A program made the translations under genes and the position numbers. 64,000 nucleotides of DNA. Origin: Cristatella mucedo. Lineage: Eukaryota; Bryozoa; Phylactolaemata; Cristatellidae. Below are positions 17,831-28,059 of the stretch, one piece after another. The notes below the pieces were generated by a model. The model ran no database searches. It saw only the letters and a list, made by a program, of their open reading frames with translations, and was not told the DNA's origin. Location of the stretch: positions 1-64,000 of the forward strand of contig WPIO01000289.1 in assembly GCA_009760855.2 (NCBI GenBank). The letters run 5' to 3'. The first letter of the stretch is position 1. Every line of letters begins with the position of its first letter.

Positions 17831-17986
17831 CAGTCTCACTGTCTTTCGCCTCGCACAACGCCGCTGCTTCGCAAGGAGCAAAAGCAAGTGCCACTCTATT
17901 GGTTCATAGCCACTTTTCTTGGTCCCCCTCTCGAAGTTCAGCAGCCTGTTTACACGGGCCACAGTCGCTCCCGCCAAGAAATAGCT

Positions 17987-18276
17987 TGTAGTATGTTCGC
18001 ACAGCAGAGAGCCAGCCGATGCCCAAAACCGACAGTTTATTCGCAACTCACGGAGCCCAAGAGCGCACGGCTCCCCTCGGCCCCTACTCTCACACGATTC
18101 CCCAGTCCCCTGGTCGACTCAGATGATTCATCGACCACAACTGTGCACCGGCCGACCCTGTGGTGAATCGACCATCTGGCCACCAGCTGGTTACCGGCCT
18201 GTGTCCATGCCACATCACAGGCTGTTCAGAAAAGCCGGCATAGAATACATACATACACACGTACGTACGAGCTACA
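17987..18276. repeat. Right LTR of the nested element
   Basis: 290 bp, from TGTAGTATGTTCGCAC to ...GAGCTACA. It has a single copy of the segment duplicated in the left LTR and is followed by the TGTGA target duplication. Confidence 0.85.
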
Positions 18277-18281
18277 TGTGA

Positions 18282-18500
18282 TCCGACATTTGCGCTATTT
18301 CGTGGAAGGCCGCGCTTTCTCGGTGCTCACCGATCATCGCCCGATCGTTTACCCAATCGGTTTATCTTCCGATCGTTTCACACCTCGGCAGCAGCGACAC
18401 TTCAATTTCATCTCTGAATTCACAACCTACATCCGATGCTTGAAGGATTCCAAGAAGCGTGTTGCCGACGCACTTTCACGAGCTAATACTGTTTTCGATA
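18282..18500 (+). pseudogene. gypsy RNase H, 3' part
   Basis: Encodes RHLRYFVEGRAFSVLTDHRP, RQQRHFNFISEFTTYIRC and KKRVADALSRA: the RNase H second half with its conserved TDH and ADALSR motifs. It continues the frame interrupted at 16553. Coding similarity fades after about 18640 and no integrase follows. Confidence 0.85.
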
Positions 18501-18925
18501 TGGAAGACCGTCCTATCGATTACAGCAAGTTCGCAGCCGCGAAAGAGCCCGAAATCCTCACTGCACCAACTACTTCCCTGCATCTTCAACCGTTTCCAAT
18601 ACCGACGTCCCGGGGAACCATTTTATGCGAGCGGCCACGATTATACCATACCTGCCTGCTGCCTTGAACGACGAATCTTCAAACCCTGTGACTCTACAGA
18701 TAGCTACTACCTAAACGAAAAAAAAACGATCGCCAGGGGAATTAATAGGATTAGAATACAAAGAGAAATATTAAATCCAGAGAAAGTTGGGTCACAGCGT
18801 TTAATAGATATTATAACGAAACAAGCCAACTGAATGGGTGGCACAGTGCATGGCGCCGGCTAATGGCCGGTTATTAGCTAGTGTGCATGGGCGGACAATT
18901 TTCAGCAAAGCTATTTGGATCGTGA

Positions 18926-19065
18926 TAGTCCATGAGGTAAAGTGCTCATTCATCGCCAAAGAGGTTGTGGGTTCGTGATCTGGCAGTGGGTGACCGTTTA
19001 TTACTAACTGCCAGCAATCGTGAAAGTAGTCAAGGCTCCTCTGACGTTTGTACAGACAGTTCTAC
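18926..19065 (+). mobile_element. SINE-2 copy (tRNA-like), diverged
   Basis: Shares GAGGTAAAGTGCTCATTCAT, GTTGTGGGTTCGTGATC and GCAGTGGGTGACC with the copies at 37.5, 42.5 and 56.9 kb. The head has box-A-like and box-B-like stretches. Diverged. Confidence 0.55.
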
Positions 19066-19467
19066 ATCCTAGGACAACACAAAGTGTTCTAGGCATCGTA
19101 TACGGTAACGATACAGCTAAGACCTGTTATGTTATGTTACCTGCTATGTTATGTTAAGAACTGTTAAGTTATTCTGATTGTTATTTGACCGTAGCGCTTA
19201 AGAAATTACGTGCCTATGGACATCTAAACACTTATCGCTTCGGGCTGCTGGGTCTCTCACGCCGGCGGCTGCCTTAGCTTTGCCGGCGGCTAGTCACCTG
19301 CTTGTTAGTTATGATCGTCAGCAGCTGTTATCGCTTCGTCATCACATATCAAATGCATTCCTAGATATCAATGTTGTTGCTAAGATTCATGAACTATGCA
19401 TTAACAAAATAAAAAAGCACCCTGTAGCCGCCGCGATGGCCGGAACCGCCAGCTCAGACGCCGCTGG

Positions 19468-20856
19468 TTGGGCACAACCTGCGAGCTGAGTACCAGCTCG
19501 TTCGGTATTCCTAGCCTTGTCTCGAACCGCTCAGCACGCTCCCCCACATGCCTCACTGTACATTCCTCAAACTTAGTGGTCATCAAGCTTGTTGTAACCC
19601 CATCGGCCAGACTTAGCGCTTGCCTTTGGAATCCTTGCTCAATGTGCAATAAACCTCTAGTAATAAGCGACATTATTTCTGAAAATGGTATAGACCTGCT
19701 CGCCCTAACTGAAACTTGGCTGAAATCGATAAACTGTCCGACAATTAAAGACGCAACTCCATCTGGTTTCTCGTTCTTTCACACCCCTAGATCAATCAAA
19801 ACTGGAGGTGGAGTTGCTATTGTCGTGCGCTCGAAATTCAACTTCAAGCCATTTGTGGTACCTTCGAAGCAGTCTTTTGAATCAATTGTCCTGGTCTCAC
19901 CCGAAAACAAGCTACCGATAGTGGCAGTAGTCTATCGCCCACCAGGTACTAAATCCTCTTTTATCTCAGATTTCTCCGATCTCATTTCGATTCTGTGTGC
20001 AAGAAATCGATCCTTCCTCGTAATGGGTGATTTCAACGTTCACTTTGATAACTTATCTGACGCTTTCAGCCCCGAATTTCGGGCATTGACTGACTCATTG
20101 TCTCTTGTGGCTCATGTGCATGGCCCTACCCACATCAAGGGTCACACACTCGACCAGATTTTCTCATATAACTGCACTTTGTCATCACCAATTATTACCA
20201 AATCATGCTTATCTGACCACATGCAGATCTCATTCAATCTACAGTGTGTGCCCACATCCTCCTCTAAAATAACCCGTGAATCGCGAAGCCTCAAGACCCT
20301 TGACATCGATGCTGTCCGTGCGAGAATATCTGCTTCACCTCTGCTGCTCAATCCTCCCTCCGATCTGTCGTCATTGGTAAATAGCTTCAACACGACACTA
20401 GCTGACACGCTCGACGAGTTTGCACCTCTGACAAAGTGCACTGTGCGCCCCCGCCCAGACGGCCTATGGTTTACCACAGACATTAAACTAGCCAAGTCTA
20501 CTAAACGAAAGCTTGAAAAAGCATACACAAGATCCGGACTAACTGTCCATCGACAGGCATATGAAGACTACTGTAGGTCGTACCAATCGATCCTAGCAAA
20601 GGCTAAGTCTAGTTTTTATAAAAACATTGTTGAATCACAGATGCACAATCCAAAAATGCTGATGTCGACAATAAACCATCTCCTCAACCGTTCCCAGATT
20701 AGCTCCCTACCTGATGATCCTAATGATGAGCTAGCCGATCACTTCTCTCGATTCTTTGTGCAGAAGATAGATCAGGAAATCCATCCCTGCGATGACAACC
20801 ACTCCACTAGAATGCTGTTCCTCGGTTCCTGGCTGCACCTCAATGTCTGCATTTAA
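19468..20856 (+). pseudogene. LINE-A copy 1 endonuclease and linker
   Basis: The open frame encodes an exonuclease/endonuclease/phosphatase domain that nicks target DNA. Counting from the frame start: Asn55 in CLWNPCS, Glu82 in LTETWL, YRPPG at 156-160, Asp188 and Asn190 in MGDFNVH, and the SDH triad end at 249-251. All catalytic positions of LINE APE domains are present. The linker that follows runs into a frameshift: compared with copy 2, five bases are missing between 20770 and 20771, which throws the RT out of frame. The frame has no clear ATG at its 5' end because of an earlier break. Confidence 0.85.
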
Positions 20857-21841
20857 GCAGGTCACTAGTGATCTATTCCTAAAGTTCGTTTCTCAATCAA
20901 AGAATACAACAAGTCATCTGGACCCGATTCCCACTGTCCTGCTCCTACGTTGCATTGATCTGCTGCTGCCATGCATAACTAACATAATTAATATGTCATT
21001 AGCCTCAGGTCAGGTCCCAGCACCTTTCAAAAAAGCTGTAGTCAGGCCACTTATGAAGAAAACTACACTTGACCAAGAGAACTTGAGCAACTACCGCCCA
21101 GTTTCCCTTCTACCATTCCTATCAAAGACACTGGAACGGGTCGTGGCGGACCAGCTGAACTCGGATATCGAAACCTCACACCTTGCTAGTAAGTTGCAGT
21201 CTGGCTTTAGAGCTAATCACTCCACAGAGTCAGCATTGCTTCGGGTATACAACGACCTACTTAGGAATGCAGACATGGGTAGAGTGTCTCTGCTTGTTTT
21301 GCTTGATCTTTCGGCAGCTTTTGACACCATCGATCACAAAGTTCTTCTAGAGCGCCTCTCATCTCGCCTGGGCATCACTGGCACTGCTCTGCAGTGGTTC
21401 AGGTCCTATCTCAGTGGCAGACTCCAGAGTATTGACGTGAATGGACAAAGATCATCTGAAGTACCTCTGAAATATGGAGTACCTCAGGGCTCAGTGCTAG
21501 GTCCGGTTCTTTTCACGGTTTATACTCAGCCTCTTGCTGATGTGATTGCCAAGCACAATCTAGGCTTTCACTTCAATGCAGATGACACTCAGTTGTACCT
21601 TTGCTTTGATCCCTCCCAGCCTTTGAGCACCTCAAACTCTCTCAACTCACTTGCTGCATGCATTGATGACATCCGCACATGGATGGCAGCAAATTTTCTA
21701 AAACTTAACGATGATAAAACTAGCTTACTAGTTATGGGCAAACCCGGTGTGATCCAGATATTGGAAAGGCTGACGCTCAAAATTGGCTCTGCCAGCATAT
21801 CTCCAGTTGAATCAGCTCGAAATCTAGGTGTCATATTCTAA
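20792..21841 (+). pseudogene. LINE-A copy 1 reverse transcriptase core
   Basis: This frame carries the RT fingers and palm that copy element RNA at the nicked target. Motifs: NYRPVSLLPFLSKTLE (100-115), GFRANHSTESALL (138-150), LDLSAAFDTIDH (171-182), GVPQGSVLGP (229-238) and the catalytic ADD at 263-265. The residue before ADD is Asn where Tyr is usual (FNADD), which would probably impair activity. It ends at TAA 21839-21841 in the middle of the conserved GVIF block, and homology continues in the same frame beyond the stop. Confidence 0.9.
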
Positions 21842-22438
21842 AGCGACCTCTCGTTAGACGACCATATCAGCTCCACAGTCAAATCCGCCTATTTCCAGCT
21901 TCATAACATTGCTAAAATTCGGGCTTGTTTAGATAATGATACCACGTCCAAGTTGGTCCATGCATTTTTGACATCCCGTCTCGACTTCTTCAACTCACTG
22001 CTTGCTGGCCTACCAGCATGTGCGATCAGGCGATTGCAGCTGGTGCAAAACTCTGCAGCTAGGCTCATCTGCCGTGAACGTCTCAGTTGCCACAATACTC
22101 CACTTCTCGCCGACCTGAACTGGCTACCAGTCAAGCAACGGGTTGACTTCAAGGTTTTGTCGCTCACTTTTAGGTCCCTTGATTCTTTGACTCCAGCCTA
22201 TCTGTCAGATATACTACCCCATCAGGCTAAGCATCGTACGACCCGCTTTTCGGAATCCAACAGTCTAGAAATACCTCATACAAACCTTAAATCCTTTGGA
22301 GACCGTGCATTTAGGTCATACGCTCCCAAAGCCTGGAACTCCCTCCCGACCTGCGTCAGAACATCCCCTGACCTGACCACATTTAAAAGGAACCTAAAAA
22401 CACACCTATTTAGGACAGCATTTAGTGGGTCCCTGTGA
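21842..22438 (+). pseudogene. LINE-A copy 1 RT thumb / C-terminal region
   Basis: Same frame as the RT core after the TAA. It encodes the helical C-terminal region: SAYFQLHNIAKIRACL, TSRLDFFNSLLAGLP, AIRRLQLVQNSAARLICRER, LLADLNWLPVKQRVDFKVL and SYAPKAWNSLPTCVRTSPD, ending at TGA after FSGSL. This block is the most abundant part of the family in the window because most copies are 5' truncated. Confidence 0.9.
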
Positions 22439-22603
22439 TTCGTCCTTGATTTGCTTATGCGTGCTGACACTGTGCATGCTGCCACTAACCACATTTGCAT
22501 GCCTACCCTGTGCATTTCACCCCTTACCATATTATTCATTTCGTTTCTTTTTCAAGCATGATTTTACTTACCATTCCATGGCATTTCACTTTACAGCAAA
22601 TGT

Positions 22604-22643
22604 AAAGCGCCTAGAGAGAGATTAAGTTCTCTGAGGGCGCTTT
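22604..22643 (+). other. LINE-A 3' hairpin (putative RT recognition site)
   Basis: AAAGCGCC (22604-22611) pairs with GGCGCTTT (22636-22643), and AGAGA (22613-22617) with TCTCT (22628-22632), around the loop GAGATTAAGT. It lies 11 bases before the ATT tail. Conserved 3' stem-loops are recognised by the RT in L2-type LINEs. The same structure ends SINE-1. Confidence 0.7.
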
Positions 22644-22654
22644 ATCAAGTGAAT

Positions 22655-22676
22655 TGTTATTATTATTATTATTATC
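22655..22676 (+). repeat. (ATT)n tail of LINE-A copy 1
   Basis: Seven ATT units closing the element. Other LINE-A copies end in the same trinucleotide. Confidence 0.9.
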
Positions 22677-22679
22677 TTC

Positions 22680-25595
22680 CTCTCACGTTAGGACGAAACC
22701 GCTTCACATGAGAGGTAGTAGTAGATATAGCCACTCAAAAAGAAGCCATCACGCACAGATACTCATAACAAGTAAAATCTGTCAGAAGATTCATCGTCTT
22801 CAAGCCACAATCATACCACTAAAAGTTAAGATTCAATCAAGTTTTAACAATAGTAAAGCAACGATAGCAACGGGAATATTTTCTTAGGGTGGGTAAGAAA
22901 AAGGTACTATAAACCAGGCTCGGTAACACAGCTGGTGTGATCTGATTACGATTGATATTAAAAATATTTTGAAATCTATCTTGTTGTCATCACTCTCAAT
23001 TGTGCACATACTTGACTAATTCAGCATAACAAGGTACCCTAGCCTCGGGAATATACTCCACTATACCTGGCCCATAGGAAAGAGGGCAATGAAAATCTAC
23101 TTCTATATGCCTGAAAAAAATAAGTTGCTATTTATCTTCGATGGCAGCTAAGCTTTCAGGTAATCAGGTTGAAAACAATGCAAATTATTGTTGCCTGACA
23201 CAATTACAAAGTGTTTTACCACAATTTCAGCCCACATAAAAGGCACCATGCTTCAAAATCTCAGTGAAGCTAATAAAAAACGTAAAGTCTTACTCGCTCT
23301 TCAAACTGTGATTTTTGAGTCCACTTATGAAAATAGTCGACATTAGAAAAAGAAATAATGTGATCTGTTCTGGGTCGTATGATTAACTGTAATACTCTGT
23401 GGTGCAGTTACCGTTTCACAATAAGCATTGGACAACTCAGTTTGTATTCCAAATTATGCAAAACACTAAAACATGTGTACTCAGTGCATTCCATTCGATT
23501 GCACTTGCGAAATTTATGCAACGGCCTCCAGTGGAGTAGCTCAGATGGCCGCCCTAAATAGCCAAACTGCAAGCAGCTGCCATTTCCACAGAAGCTTCGA
23601 TCAGCTATCGTTTTTATTGCAAATCTTAATAACCTATGTTCCGGGGTAGCCTACGAAATGTCATGCAGTTGCTCTTGACCGTACTCATGATATGGAATTC
23701 GACGAACTGGCCCAGTTAGGACATCCTAATATTTCAACCAAACTACAGCTGTCGTTTCCACTTTTAACTTCAAGCAATCGCAATTTTGAGTCCCCATTAC
23801 AGAGAGTAAGGATACGGGTTTACTCACTGAAGTTAGTGTAACTTCAGTTGCCTGTTCTCAAGCAATTGCATCCAAATGCCCGCAATTTTAAACTGAACTG
23901 CAGCTGCCATTTCGGCAAAAGGCGTCGTAGTAGCCGGCAACTAGAACACTACTGCGATCGTGATTTCAAATGAAAGAAAACAGCGATCAGACTTGACCAG
24001 CCATATGTCGTGGCGTGGCGAGTTGCCTACTCGTGCTACAGCCATCGATAGCTCTGGCCAGCCAGGCAGCCTCCCTACACATTCTAACTGCTAAACACCT
24101 GCGATCTCTGCCAAAAGGCCTAGCAAAACAGCAATGTTTCTTCAATGTAATGAAAAATAAGTGTCCAGGCTGTACCAACCAAATTTAATGACCTAGGTAA
24201 TGTTAGCACGCCTACCTATTCAAACCATAATTAAGCTGACATTTTCACAGTAAGCTTTCCCTAACTGAGGCTTCGATTACAAAAAGCATTAAAAAAACGT
24301 AGGACTTTTTGCTGAGCTGGGTCATTGGAGGCTAGTGCACAAGGACTCAGACGACTAATTTGATGAACTGAAGTGGGTTCATCTGGATAGACTTTTTATT
24401 TAATGGAGTCAAAAACGAAGTAGCACTGAGCCATTCGTTGTAATGGCAACTTTATGGCAATATGAGTATTTTGGAAATCTGGATGGGCAGGCAAAAGGAG
24501 GCCAGCATAAGAACAGGCATGCTGGATAGGGCAAATTTAAGTGGGTCAACACGGAACATGGTTTTCTGTCTGTAATAAGGAATAAATACCGCACGTTTGT
24601 TAATTTTATGTAAATAGCAGCTGTAGAGCTATTTTAATATAGAGGGTATCACTGGGCCAATCTGTTGAAGGCTATAGCACGAGCATCCTCTAGCACAAAT
24701 GCGTAATAATTAGTGGATACCTGGAACCATGTTTGCTTTAATTTGTGATCAAAACTGAAGTAATAAAAAGCTTTTTACGGAAATGGTACCTGTATCTACA
24801 TTCTCATGTGCATAAAGGCAAGCTGGCCAGTGCCGTTTAAGGCCATAGCACAAGATTGTGCACGTCCAATTGCATGAAAGATTGTGGGTAAACGAGCTAC
24901 ACCGTATTGTAAATAATTGAATCAAAACCAGTTTTCAAAAGCTCATAGTAGATGAAGTGGCTGTATCATAATGTAAAGTTCTAAGTCCAATTCTTTGGTC
25001 AGATGCCTACAGTCCAATGAGTTAATCAATGAGTTATTACTAATCGATTACAAAAAAAAAATATTTTAATTTTCCATAAGCAGAATTTAAGACCTGAAGC
25101 CAAAAAGGGGTGAAGGCACCGATGGCTCAACTTGCTGATCTTATCGCCAATCGTTTGGTAATTTTTTTACATAGCCTGAGTTAAGTGCCTAGAAAAAGAT
25201 TTAATTCTCGTAGGGTGGTAAATAGATCTAATATTAGTCTTATTATATAACAATTATTGACTGCAACTACATAGAAAACGCTGCAGAAATACGCAAATTT
25301 ATCTTTTCCCTGTGCAGGCCGCTAAGGGAACTATGCAGAACAAGTAAAGATACAAACGTTCAACTTGAGCACATAAAAGACACTTCCTATGGACGAAGTT
25401 AAAGCTGTAAAGAAAAAGTAGGTCGGAATTTCGCCTACAACGTCAAGAGAGGGGGTGTCATAAAATCAGAAGGTGAACACTTCTCAGATTTACAAGGTGA
25501 GCATGATCTTAGGTTAGCTAAAAGCGCAGTTAGAAAGCCAGAGGCGGAAGATGTTTTTTAGGACAAGACAAAACCCTCTGAGAAACAGAAAGAAT
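22680..25595. other. Intergenic or intronic sequence without recognised features
   Basis: About 2.9 kb, AT-rich. No transposon, RNA gene or domain-bearing open frame recognised on either strand. Confidence 0.5.
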
Positions 25596-25599
25596 AGAC

Positions 25600-25705
25600 T
25601 ACAACGACATGACCGTGAAGCCGATGTTGTTACTGACAAAGCAGCACATCTCCGAAAAATTTGGTTAATACGGCTGCAGAACTGATCACGAAAGCCATAC
25701 TGCTG
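25600..25705 (-). pseudogene. Possible decayed Ig exon (E to G strands)
   Basis: After an acceptor-like AATTCAG the minus strand reads QYGFRDQFCSRINQIFRRCA, resembling the D-x-F-x-C...N pattern around the F strand of an Ig domain. It lies downstream of the leader-plus-Ig segment at 26.1 kb on the same strand. Weak: no donor is clear and the frame runs on into unlikely sequence. Confidence 0.25.
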
Positions 25706-25997
25706 AATTGTGCACAGTCTGCGATATATTGCATTGGGAGAAATCTTGAAAGGATTCAGTTGCATAAGCCTAACATAAGTTTACATGTGATCTGAGTGTT
25801 GACTTCATGACTGGAACACTCTTACTGAAAACGTCAGCAGAAAAAATAAGCTGAAAAATCAAAAACACTATACTCATCAAACGACAAAATTGATACTTTC
25901 AATCATAATGACACTGATTAAAAAGATAAAGCCCCAAGCCAAGCACGTTCGGTGTGTAAAGAAATAGACAAAAGAATAACGACCACATCAGAACTTA

Positions 25998-26213
25998 GCA
26001 TTTCGTAGCAACTTGCTTGGCATCAGGTTGACACACAAGTATAAGGTCAGTGGTAAGTGATGTCACAACAAAAGGATTAACTTGGCCATTCACTCGAAGA
26101 GTCGTTATGATGGGAGGATAAACTGTACCTAAAAAAATGACAGGCTGAGATAGTGATAGGGCAAGAGTTAGAACTATTGAAAATATCAGGTTAACAAATA
26201 AATTCGTGCGCAT
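25998..26213 (-). pseudogene. Ig-like exon with signal peptide (paralogue fragment)
   Basis: The ATG at 26211-26213 opens MRTNLFVNLIFSIVLTLALS, a convincing signal peptide. The same frame then gives TVYPPIITTLRVNG and TTDLILVCQPDA, resembling an Ig A to B strand with Cys. A strong acceptor-like tract TTTTTTTAG at 26129-26135 precedes GTACA, just as exon 3 of the Ig gene begins GTACA after TATAG. So this is either a single leader-plus-Ig first exon or a leaderless Ig exon. It stops at 25997 with no obvious donor, so it is probably a degenerate relative of the gene at 2-12.7 kb. Confidence 0.45.
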
Positions 26214-27140
26214 TGTTAGGAGAAAGAGTTTATTATTAATTTATGGGAATACTATTTTATTAAATTTACCAAATATTATTATTAATAATTTTTTTTTGAT
26301 TTAGTGAAAAACACGGACCACAATCTTTTTCCTCAATCTTATAGCACTAATTTTCTAGAGTTGTTCAACAAACAAAACTAATGCGAAACAATTCTGGTTG
26401 TCATTCATTTGCCCACGTCTTGTGCAGCCTACTTTCATAAGGATATATACCAAGTAAATAAGAGGCATACAATATTCAAAAACTAATAAAATTACTAAAA
26501 TTGATTCAAAATTGACTCATAATTTCAAGAAAGTAACATGGGCTACGTTCAATTATTTGTGCAAAAATTTCTATCTTTGGAAGTAGAGATCATAGTATAT
26601 GACTTTGTCTTTCAACTGATTCAAAACTAAGCAGTAGTGCACAAACTAATAACTCAATAGATGTGACGAGCCCTACATTAGTCAAATCTATTAGTCGAAT
26701 CTAGAAATCTATTTTCAATTTTATATCGGTCAAATCAGTTATCAAGTTAACACACCGCCTCGGACGTGTCAACAAGCAAATATAAATCCGGTTATACTCT
26801 AAGTGGATGTCTATTATATAGTCAAAAGGCAAATTATGATTCGTAATCCAAACTACAAATTGATCATGCATTATGCACAATGTAACTTTCAAGGCTCAAA
26901 GTCTGTCTGTTGGAAACAAGCTCCAAAAGACGCAATCGAGGCTACTTTAGCATGTAACTCAACGCCAGAAAGCTGATAAAGTTGGAAGACTTCCTATAAG
27001 ATGTTTGAGCTGACATTAACGGCTACATACCCGTTTCATAACCCTAACAGCATCTCATAGACAGCCTAGCTAATCCGAAACAGCACATGAAACAAGAGCT
27101 TGCTTTTGATGAAAAGATGGTTCAGTAAGAAGGACAGCTT
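26214..27140. other. AT-rich intergenic sequence
   Basis: Upstream flank of the 26.2 kb Ig-like segment. Nothing else recognised. Confidence 0.45.
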
Positions 27141-27379
27141 TAATAATAATAATAATAATAATAATGCATTTGATAAAGCGCCGTCAGAGATCTCAATCCC
27201 TCTCTAGGCGCTTTACATTTGCTGCAAAGGGAAATGCAACTAAATGGTGAGTAATATCATGCTTGATAAACAGACTAAATGAATAACATGGTTAGGGGTG
27301 ACATGCACAGGTTCAGCATGCAAATGTGGTTAGTGGCAGCATGCACAGTGTCAGCACGCATAAGCACACGAAGGACGAA

Positions 27380-27886
27380 TCACAGGGACCCACTAAATGC
27401 TGTCATAAATAGGTTTTTAAATGTGGTCAGGTCAGAGGTTGTTCTGACGCAGGTCAGCCGGGAGTTCCAGGCTTTTGGAGCGTACGAACTGAATGCATGG
27501 TCTCCAAAGGATTTGAGGTTTGTACGAGGTATTTCTAGACTGTTGGATACTGAAAAGCGGGTGGTACGATGCTTGGCCTGATGGGGGAGTATATCTGAGA
27601 GATAGGATGGAGCCAAAGAATGAAGTGAACTTAAAGTGAGCGACAAAACCTTGAAGTCAATCCGTTGCTTGCCTGGTAGCCCGTGCAGGTCGGCGAGAAG
27701 TGGTGTAATGTGGCAACTGGGACGCTCACGACAGATTAGCCTAGCTGCAGAGTTTCGCACCAGCTGCAATCGCCTGATCGCACATACTATTAGGCCAGTA
27801 AGCACTGAGTTGCAGAAGTCGACACGGGATGTCACGAATGCATGGACCAACTTGGACGTGGTATCCGTATCTAAACAAGCCCACAT
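27380..27886 (-). pseudogene. LINE-A copy 2 RT C-terminal region
   Basis: Encodes TSRVDFCNSVLTGL, AIRRLQLVRNSAARLICRER and SYAPKAWNSRLTCVRTTSD, matching 21950-22438 of copy 1. The upstream end is cut by the short LINE-A tail inserted at 27917-28020. Confidence 0.85.
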
Positions 27887-27916
27887 TTTAGCAATGTTAT
27901 GAAGCTGAAAATAGGC

Positions 27917-28020
27917 AGATAATAATAATAATAATAATTCACTTGATAAAGCGCCCTCAGAGAACTAAATCTCTCTCTAGGCGCTTTACATTTGCTGCAA
28001 AGTGAAACGCAATTGAAGAT
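27917..28020 (-). mobile_element. Minimal LINE-A 3' tail inserted into LINE-A copy 2
   Basis: About 100 bp: AAT repeat, the full hairpin and a few bases of 3' UTR, in the same orientation as its host. It is flanked by the 4-bp direct repeat AGAT (27917-27920 and 28017-28020). The interrupted host sequence, continuous in copies 1 and 3, is AATAGGC/AGATTTGACTG. It is therefore a severely 5'-truncated retrotransposition event, or a SINE reduced to its LINE-derived tail. Confidence 0.8.
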
Positions 28021-28059
28021 TTGACTGTGGAGCTGATATAGTCGTAACGAGAGGTCGCT

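Larger units (their letters stand above)
16554..18276. mobile_element. Non-autonomous LTR element (TRIM/LARD-like) nested in gypsy RNase H
   Basis: A 1723-bp element with terminal direct repeats (16554-16935 and 17987-18276), ends TGTAG and CTACA forming a 5-bp inverted repeat, and a perfect 5-bp target duplication. Its interior (16936-17986) has no gag or pol similarity on either strand and is mostly minisatellite. It probably moved using proteins from another LTR element. No convincing primer binding site or polypurine tract was seen, so the transcribed strand is unknown. The host reading frame continues in register across the insertion site when one duplication copy is discounted, confirming the borders. 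Confidence 0.9.
13640..18670 (+). mobile_element. CsRn1-like Ty3/gypsy LTR retrotransposon, degenerate
   Basis: Domains appear in gypsy order on the plus strand: primer binding site (14016), gag (about 14160-14985), aspartic protease (about 15025-15160), reverse transcriptase (about 15540-16250) and RNase H (about 16380-16553, resuming 18282-18500). Many frameshifts and stops break it. The RNase H region is split by a nested LTR element. No integrase is visible after RNase H, so the 3' part was lost. A tRNA-Trp type primer site and a CHCC-type zinc finger in gag point to the CsRn1 clade. GC content is higher than in the flanks. Confidence 0.85.
19305..22677 (+). mobile_element. LINE-A copy 1, near full length
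   Basis: A plus-strand non-LTR retrotransposon with an AP-type endonuclease, a reverse transcriptase, a 3' UTR hairpin and an (ATT)n tail. Its left edge is where similarity to copy 2 (27.1-30.7 kb) starts, at TAGTTATGATCG. Endonuclease motifs, RT motifs and a microsatellite tail place it with L2/CR1-group LINEs; the exact clade needs a tree. It is disabled by a frameshift in the endonuclease/RT linker near 20770, a TAA at 21839-21841, and apparently another frame change near 19480. It has the same architecture as copy 2. Confidence 0.9.

Noticed and set aside
17227-18046. Long open frames on both strands in the nested element, including glycine/glutamate-rich and alanine-rich repeats
   Set aside because: They arise from minisatellite periodicity, exist in several frames at once, and lack starts or domains.
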